Shown one piece after another: positions 59,939-64,000 of a stretch of 64,000 bases of DNA; position 1 is the stretch's first letter, and the number at the start of each line of letters is the position of its first letter. The position numbers were made by a program, and so were the translations under genes. This stretch comes from Spirosoma pollinicola (GTDB taxonomy: Bacteria > Bacteroidota > Bacteroidia > Cytophagales > Spirosomataceae): contig NZ_CP025096.1 in assembly GCF_002831565.1 (NCBI RefSeq), forward strand, positions 2,891,027-2,955,026, written 5' to 3'. The notes beneath the pieces are model-generated. The model was given only the letters and a program-made list of their open reading frames with translations, ran no database searches and had not been told where the DNA came from.

Positions 59939-61429
59939 TTAAAATAGTTTCTTCAAGTCATTTTTTGTGACCTTCCCCATAGCGTTGCGCGGGAGATCGT
60001 CCACTATAAGATACTGCCGGGGTACTTTATAAGCGGGCATTAATTCACGAATCCAGGCATTCAGCAGGCTGGTATCGAGCGCTGTGTCATTGACAACGAG
60101 GGCCGCAACAACCAGTTCTCCCCACTCTTCGTTGTCCACGCCCACCACGCTGCAATCGCTGATTTGGGGATGGGTTCGTAATACTTCTTCTATTTCCAAA
60201 GCCGAGATTTTGTAGCCGCCCGATTTGATAATGTCAATTGAACTTCGTCCCAGTATTTTATAATATCCGTCATCCTGCACGGCGACATCGCCCGTTTTAA
60301 ACCAACCATCGGCCGTAAACGTCGCTTCGGTGGCGTCTGGTTTACGCCAGTATTCCTGAAAAACGTTTGCTCCTTTCACCTGAATTTCGCCGGCATCGCC
60401 CGGAGCCACCTCCTGGTTTTGCTCATCGACCAACCGAATGGTTACACCCGGCAATGCCTGCCCAATATGCCCTGCGCGTCGTTCGCCCAGATAAGGGTTA
60501 CTTATGGCCATACCGATTTCGGTCATGCCGTAGCGTTCCAGCAACCTGTGCCCGCTGATGGTTTCCCATTTTTCCATCACAGAAACAGGCAAAGCCGCCG
60601 ACCCGGACACCATTAGCCGGAAGGTCGTCATACTGGCCTTTAATGCTTTCTGCTGTTCGTCGGGCAGGCTGTCGAAATAGGCGATCAGTTTAAAATAAAT
60701 GGTCGGCACGGCCATAAACAGGCCGCTCACAGGCTGTAAGGCCGTCTTTGTGAACCAGTCAAATACTCGTTCGGCAGAAAAATTTGGCAAAAACTCAACC
60801 GTTCCTCCCGCCCATAGGGTACATGAAATTACATTTATAATTCCATGTACATGGTGGAGTGGTAACACACACAAAATAGTATCCTGATCTGAATACGCCC
60901 AGGCATATACGAGAGTAGATACCTGCGCTTCGATGTTAGCATGTGTCGTCACCACGCCTTTGGGCAGATTCGTGGTACCACTTGTATAGAGAATCATAGC
61001 CCGACGGGTGGGTTCCAATTTCGGCAAAACACTAGCTAGTTGCGTTTGAGACTCCCCTACTACAATAAATCGTATGTTATTCAACTCCGAATATGCCTTC
61101 AGGACAGGCTCGAACTCGGGGGATACAACGATGATTTCCGCCTGAGTGTCCTCAATTACATACTGTAGCGACGCCAGTGGATACGTTATGCAAAGCGGTA
61201 CGGCAATGCCGCCAGCCAACCAGATACCCCATTGAGTACGTACATAATCAAAGCCCGGCAGCACCATAAAAGCGACCCTGGCTTCCAGTAAATCAGCTCG
61301 ATCCTCCAGTAGTATACTCGCAAACTGGTGCGAAGCTTCCTGCAAATCATGATAACTATATGACCTGTTATTGGCAACAATAGCTGTTTTAGCCGGTTTG
61401 ATAGGTTGACGTCGTAAGAGCGATAGCAT
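59939..61429 (-). CDS. Acyl-CoA synthetase, malonyl-CoA synthetase-like
   Basis: 496-residue AMP-forming ligase. The P-loop ILYTSGTTNLPKGVV, adenine block YGMTEIGMAISNP, hinge DGWFKTGDVAVQDDGYYKILGRSS, and C-terminal Lys in NAMGKVTKNDL are present. The RXS-type KSGGYKISALEIE agrees with MatB-type malonyl-CoA synthetases. Its place directly before madL and madM indicates that malonate entering the cell is activated to malonyl-CoA. No malonyl-CoA decarboxylase is in the window, so the product may go to fatty acid or polyketide building. Confidence 0.9.
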   Translation of the reverse strand: MLSLLRRQPIKPAKTAIVANNRSYSYHDLQEASHQFASILLEDRADLLEARVAFMVLPGFDYVRTQWGIWLAGGIAVPLCITYPLASLQYVIEDTQAEIIVVSPEFEPVLKAYSELNNIRFIVVGESQTQLASVLPKLEPTRRAMILYTSGTTNLPKGVVTTHANIEAQVSTLVYAWAYSDQDTILCVLPLHHVHGIINVISCTLWAGGTVEFLPNFSAERVFDWFTKTALQPVSGLFMAVPTIYFKLIAYFDSLPDEQQKALKASMTTFRLMVSGSAALPVSVMEKWETISGHRLLERYGMTEIGMAISNPYLGERRAGHIGQALPGVTIRLVDEQNQEVAPGDAGEIQVKGANVFQEYWRKPDATEATFTADGWFKTGDVAVQDDGYYKILGRSSIDIIKSGGYKISALEIEEVLRTHPQISDCSVVGVDNEEWGELVVAALVVNDTALDTSLLNAWIRELMPAYKVPRQYLIVDDLPRNAMGKVTKNDLKKLF

Positions 61430-61479
61430 CAGTATTTAATTAACGTACTTGCATTCATAAAATGAACATCGGCTCCTAT

Positions 61480-62250
61480 CTACTCAAATCGCAAATGCTT
61501 CACCGAATCGCCGGATGATTCGAGTTCGAGCAGGGCGTCGATACCAATTTCCAAGTGAACATTCACGAACTGGCCCGTTACCCGCTTATCACTCTCTTCG
61601 GTTTTGACGCCTTCCGGCACTAATGGGTTGTCGGATACCAGCAACAGAGCGCCGTGGGGAATGGAGTTCACAAAGCCAACGGTGAAAATAGTTGCCGTTT
61701 CCATGTCAATTGCCATTGTCCGAATTTCGCGCAGGTAATCTTTAAATTGTTCGTCATGTTCCCATATGCGCCGGTTGGTCGTGTACACCGTGCCGGTCCA
61801 GTAATCCAGCTCGTATCGTTTGATGGTCGATGAAACCGCCCGTTGCAGTCGGAACGATGGCAAGGCCGGAATTTCGGGGCGCATGTAATCGTTGCTGGTC
61901 CCCTCCCCCCGAATGGCGGCAATGGGCAGCACCAGGTCGCCGATCTGCGTTTTTTTCAACCCGCCACATTTACCTAAAAACAAAACAGCTTTGGGGTTAA
62001 CAGCCGACAGCAAGTCCATTACGGTGGCTGCCATTGCACTACCCATGCCAAAATTTATAATGGTAATATTATTGGCCGTAGCCGTTTGCATGGCTCGGCC
62101 CATACCAAAAATTTCTACATCGAACTTTTTAGCAAATAGATCGACATAGTTTATGAAGTTAGTCAGCAAAATATATTCGCCGAAATTTTCAATAGGGGTT
62201 CCCGTGTAGCGCGGCAACCAGTTCTGAACGATTTCTTCTTTTGTTTTCAT
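61480..62250 (-). CDS. AMP nucleosidase
   Basis: 256-residue short form of the Amn / nucleoside-phosphorylase-fold family, starting at MKTKEEIVQNWLPRY. It would hydrolyse AMP to adenine and ribose 5-phosphate. Seen motifs are IINFGMGSAMAATVMDLL, FLGKCGGLKKTQIGDLVLP, GEGTSNDYMRPEIPALPSF and MAIDMETATIFTVGF, and the substrate-recognition part VSDNPLVPEGVKTEESD. It is divergent from the HsdR-N-like gene; the palindrome at 62255 sits between the two starts. Confidence 0.9.
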   Translation of the reverse strand: MKTKEEIVQNWLPRYTGTPIENFGEYILLTNFINYVDLFAKKFDVEIFGMGRAMQTATANNITIINFGMGSAMAATVMDLLSAVNPKAVLFLGKCGGLKKTQIGDLVLPIAAIRGEGTSNDYMRPEIPALPSFRLQRAVSSTIKRYELDYWTGTVYTTNRRIWEHDEQFKDYLREIRTMAIDMETATIFTVGFVNSIPHGALLLVSDNPLVPEGVKTEESDKRVTGQFVNVHLEIGIDALLELESSGDSVKHLRFE

Positions 62251-62254
62251 TTTT

Positions 62255-62322
62255 AAAGAGTGAATGAGTGAAAGAGCGAATGGAAGATTAAAAAGATTCG
62301 CTCTTTCACTCATTCGCTCTTT
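62255..62322. repeat. GAAAGAG-family inverted repeat in a divergent promoter space
   Basis: The arms match over about 27 bp (left 62255-62281, right 62296-62322), made of GAAAGAG/GAATGAG words. It occupies most of the 92 bp between the starts of two divergent genes. Confidence 0.8.
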
Positions 62323-62330
62323 CGCTCTTT

Positions 62331-62338
62331 TATCTTTG
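62331..62338 (+). promoter_or_regulatory. -7 box (TATCTTTG)
   Basis: TAnnTTTG match 4 bp before ATG 62343, right after the palindrome. Confidence 0.45.
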
Positions 62339-62342
62339 AGGT

Positions 62343-62786
62343 ATGGTTGCGCTGAACCTCCCGACTTTTGACTGTAAAATTAAACAAGTCGAAGGGAAAC
62401 CCTACATTTTCGATTCATTACGCCGGAAGTACGTCCGGCTCTCGCCCGAAGAGTGGGTTCGGCAGCATATTGTCAATCTGCTGCTGACTCATTATGCCTA
62501 TCCCAAATCTCTTATTCGCACCGAAGGAGGACTAATCCTGAACCAGACCCAAAAAAGGACAGATGTGGTGGTCTTCGACCGGCAGGGGCAGCCTTTTCTG
62601 GTGGTTGAATGCAAGGCTCCCCATATTCCATTGACCCAGTCGGTATTCGATCAGATTGCCCGCTACAACCACGTACACAAGGCTCCCTACCTAGTCATTT
62701 CCAACGGCCTGACACACTACTGCTGCGGCATTGATCACAACACGGCCGATGTGCAATTTCTGGACGATTTCCCGGCATTTATGTAG
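62343..62786 (+). CDS. HsdR N-terminal-domain-like nuclease protein
   Basis: 147 residues, corresponding to the N-terminal PD-(D/E)XK domain of type I restriction HsdR subunits and found as a free-standing protein throughout Bacteroidota. The catalytic pattern is Asp74 in KRTDVVVFD and Glu89-Cys90-Lys91 in VVECKAPHI. A helix follows with QIARYNHVHKAPYLVISNG. There is no helicase, methylase or specificity subunit nearby, so a complete restriction system is not present. Role unknown. Confidence 0.85.
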   Translation: MVALNLPTFDCKIKQVEGKPYIFDSLRRKYVRLSPEEWVRQHIVNLLLTHYAYPKSLIRTEGGLILNQTQKRTDVVVFDRQGQPFLVVECKAPHIPLTQSVFDQIARYNHVHKAPYLVISNGLTHYCCGIDHNTADVQFLDDFPAFM

Positions 62787-62795
62787 CGTGGTTTT

Positions 62796-62888
62796 ATGTA
62801 ACGTGGCAGGAATGCCGCGTAGCTGTAGGCTAACAAGTATAAGTACTATTTCAGCCTACAGCTACGCGGCATTCCTGCCACGCTACAT
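62796..62888. repeat. 36-bp inverted repeat
   Basis: Arms 62796-62831 and 62853-62888 with one mismatch, beginning ATGTAACGTGGCAGGAATGC. The outer word GTAGCGTGG also occurs once more at 62783. Convergent space between 62786 and 62945. Confidence 0.88.
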
Positions 62889-62891
62889 GAA

Positions 62892-62923
62892 AAACCCCCG
62901 GCACCGTTGGGTGTCGGGGGTTT
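62892..62923. terminator. Hairpin terminator
   Basis: Stem AACCCCCGGCAC / GTGTCGGGGGTT with a short loop and A/T runs. It serves the YceI gene and perhaps the HsdR-N-like gene. Confidence 0.8.
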
Positions 62924-62944
62924 ATATACATACGGCAGTGTAAA

Positions 62945-63514
62945 TTAGTTAGCCTTAACAAGCTCACCACTGGCGCGGATCGAGATTTCGTCGCTAACAA
63001 CAGCCGCAGGAACCGTACCTAACGTAAAGTCAGCACGTTTCACTTCGCCAGTTACTTTAAAACCAGCTAAGGTTTTCTTGTTTTGTGGGTTGGTAACAGG
63101 ACCGGTGATAACCGCATCAAGCGTTACTGGCTTGGTTACACCGTGCATCGTCAGGTCGCCCATCAGTTTGTATTTGTTGCCCGATACTTTGCTGATCGAC
63201 TTGCTCTTGAATTCCAGGGTTGGATATTTAGTTGCGTCGAAGAAATCGGGGCTTTTCAGGTGACCGTCGCGTTTTTCCTGGTTCGTGTTGACGCTGCTTA
63301 CATCGGCAGTCAAGTCGATTTTAGCATCCGTAAAGTCAGCCTTCTCCGATGTCATTTTAACATCGAAATTCTGGAATTTACCATCAACTTCAGACAACAT
63401 CATGTGTGTTACTGTGAAGCCTAAGTTAGAGTGCGCTTTGTCAAGCGTCCAGTTCTGAGCAAAAGCGCCTACCGAAGCGAACATCAGTGCAGCGATCATG
63501 GTTACTTTTTTCAT
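62945..63514 (-). CDS. YceI family protein
   Basis: 189 residues with a signal peptide (MKKVTMIAALMFASVGAFAQ). The lipocalin-like YceI barrel shows WTLDKAHSNLGFTVTHMMLS, DGKFQNFDVKMTSEKADF, and KLMGDLTMHGVTKPVTLDA. It binds polyisoprenoid-type lipids in the periplasm. It lies next to a MarR regulator on the same strand (54 bp upstream), which is a common pairing; the two are probably co-transcribed. Confidence 0.92.
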   Translation of the reverse strand: MKKVTMIAALMFASVGAFAQNWTLDKAHSNLGFTVTHMMLSEVDGKFQNFDVKMTSEKADFTDAKIDLTADVSSVNTNQEKRDGHLKSPDFFDATKYPTLEFKSKSISKVSGNKYKLMGDLTMHGVTKPVTLDAVITGPVTNPQNKKTLAGFKVTGEVKRADFTLGTVPAAVVSDEISIRASGELVKAN

Positions 63515-63568
63515 TGGTTTGTAGATTAATAAATGGAAAATAGGTAAAAGTACTACAGGTAAAGTAAG

Positions 63569-64000
63569 TTAAGCCCGCAACTGATCGAGCAGTTGACTAA
63601 GGGTTGCGGCATCATCGGCAGTCAGTTTTTCCTGCAACAGCAAATCCCATTTGGCCTGCCGGGCATCTAACTGGGTCAGCAAATCAAGGCCCTTCTCCGT
63701 AATGATCACATCAACGGCCCGGCGGTCACTTGGGCATTCTGTACGTAAGACAAGTTTCTTGGCAACCAACTTGTCGACCAATCGGGACGCGTTCGACATT
63801 TTATCGAGCATGCGCTCCGTGATGTCCGATACTTTGATTGGGTCGGGAAACTGTCCACGAAGAATCCGCAACACATTATATTGCTGTAACGTGAGCTTAA
63901 ACGGCTTCAATAGTTGCGTCTGGCTGCCAGCCAGCCAGTTGCTGGTATATATTAAATTCACAATCACCCGATGATATGAGGATTTGAATGGCGTGCTCTG
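63569..64000 (-). CDS. MarR family transcriptional regulator, 5' end outside window
   Basis: The frame is open to the right edge; 144 residues are visible. The winged-helix MarR fold is clear: LTLQQYNVLRILRGQ, KVSDITERMLDKMSNASRLVDKL and TECPSDRRAVDVIITEKG (wing). A GTG at 63967 is an internal codon, because the sequence upstream (FKSSYHRVIVNLIYTSNWL) matches the family N-terminus. It probably controls itself and the YceI gene downstream. The very N-terminus is missing. Confidence 0.88.
   Translation of the reverse strand, partial: QSTPFKSSYHRVIVNLIYTSNWLAGSQTQLLKPFKLTLQQYNVLRILRGQFPDPIKVSDITERMLDKMSNASRLVDKLVAKKLVLRTECPSDRRAVDVIITEKGLDLLTQLDARQAKWDLLLQEKLTADDAATLSQLLDQLRA

Noticed and set aside
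62343-62786. Complete type I restriction system
   Set aside because: Only an HsdR N-terminal-like domain is present; helicase, methylase and specificity genes are absent.

Overview
The window reads as chromosome of a Bacteroidota bacterium, most likely a member of the Cytophagales close to Spirosoma (inference from protein style, not from a search). Pointers are the TAnnTTTG-type -7 boxes just upstream of several start codons, the near absence of strong Shine-Dalgarno sites, tandem TonB C-terminal-domain proteins, OmpA and outer-membrane barrel proteins, carboxynorspermidine decarboxylase, and a bacteriophytochrome operon. No rRNA, tRNA, CRISPR array or prophage was seen. About 57 protein genes are supported, two of them cut by the window edges.

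Layout. 1-8.4 kb: tail of a Lys/Ala-rich protein, an orphan sensor kinase, then a leftward sugar cluster (TIM-barrel epimerase, Gfo/Idh dehydrogenase, and a 1255-residue ThuA / PVC-type dehydrogenase / HEAT / cupredoxin fusion) with a divergent AraC regulator. 8.7-12.3 kb: hydrolase, a possible orphan VbhA-like antitoxin next to a decayed transposase, a secreted protein and two TonB-like proteins. 12.4-19.5 kb: nspC, uxs and ugd (UDP-glucose to UDP-xylose), acyl-CoA dehydrogenase, small membrane protein, laccase-domain protein, small secreted protein. 19.6-28.1 kb: maltokinase and glgB (alpha-glucan synthesis), an outer-membrane protein, alpha-E protein, a double NIPSNAP protein and a secreted Gfo/Idh protein. 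28.2-36.9 kb: OmpA-like protein, a REP-associated (RAYT) transposase framed by its own palindromes, ABC exporter, thioredoxin protein, Hsp70-like protein, iron-permease-like protein. 37.1-42.5 kb: PAS histidine kinase and the bphP / response regulator / heme oxygenase operon. 42.8-49.3 kb: ribokinase plus ADP-ribosylglycohydrolase, secreted proteins and sugar/DMT transporters. 49.4-58.4 kb: PD-(D/E)XK protein, MFS, argH, small proteins, beta-propeller, second MFS, a TrpF paralogue, Cys-rich membrane protein, Hsp20. 58.8-64 kb: malonate uptake and activation (madL, madM, malonyl-CoA synthetase), AMP nucleosidase, HsdR-N-like protein, YceI and a MarR regulator running off the edge.

The most unusual property is not a gene. 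More than twenty intergenic spaces hold long inverted repeats, with arms of 17 to 60 bp that are often perfect and differ from locus to locus. They include a 45+45 bp palindrome with a one-base loop that swallows the argH stop codon, and a 37+37 bp palindrome carrying the stop codons of both convergent neighbours. Several fall into word families: CACAGAG, the octamer GAAAGAG(T/C), GGCGCGAGGCT and GATCTTCGG. One family (GGCGCGAGGCT) flanks the RAYT transposase and has a third copy 3.3 kb away. Nearly all convergent gene pairs have such a structure, which suggests bidirectional termination, but some lie in co-directional or even divergent spaces, so termination alone does not explain them.
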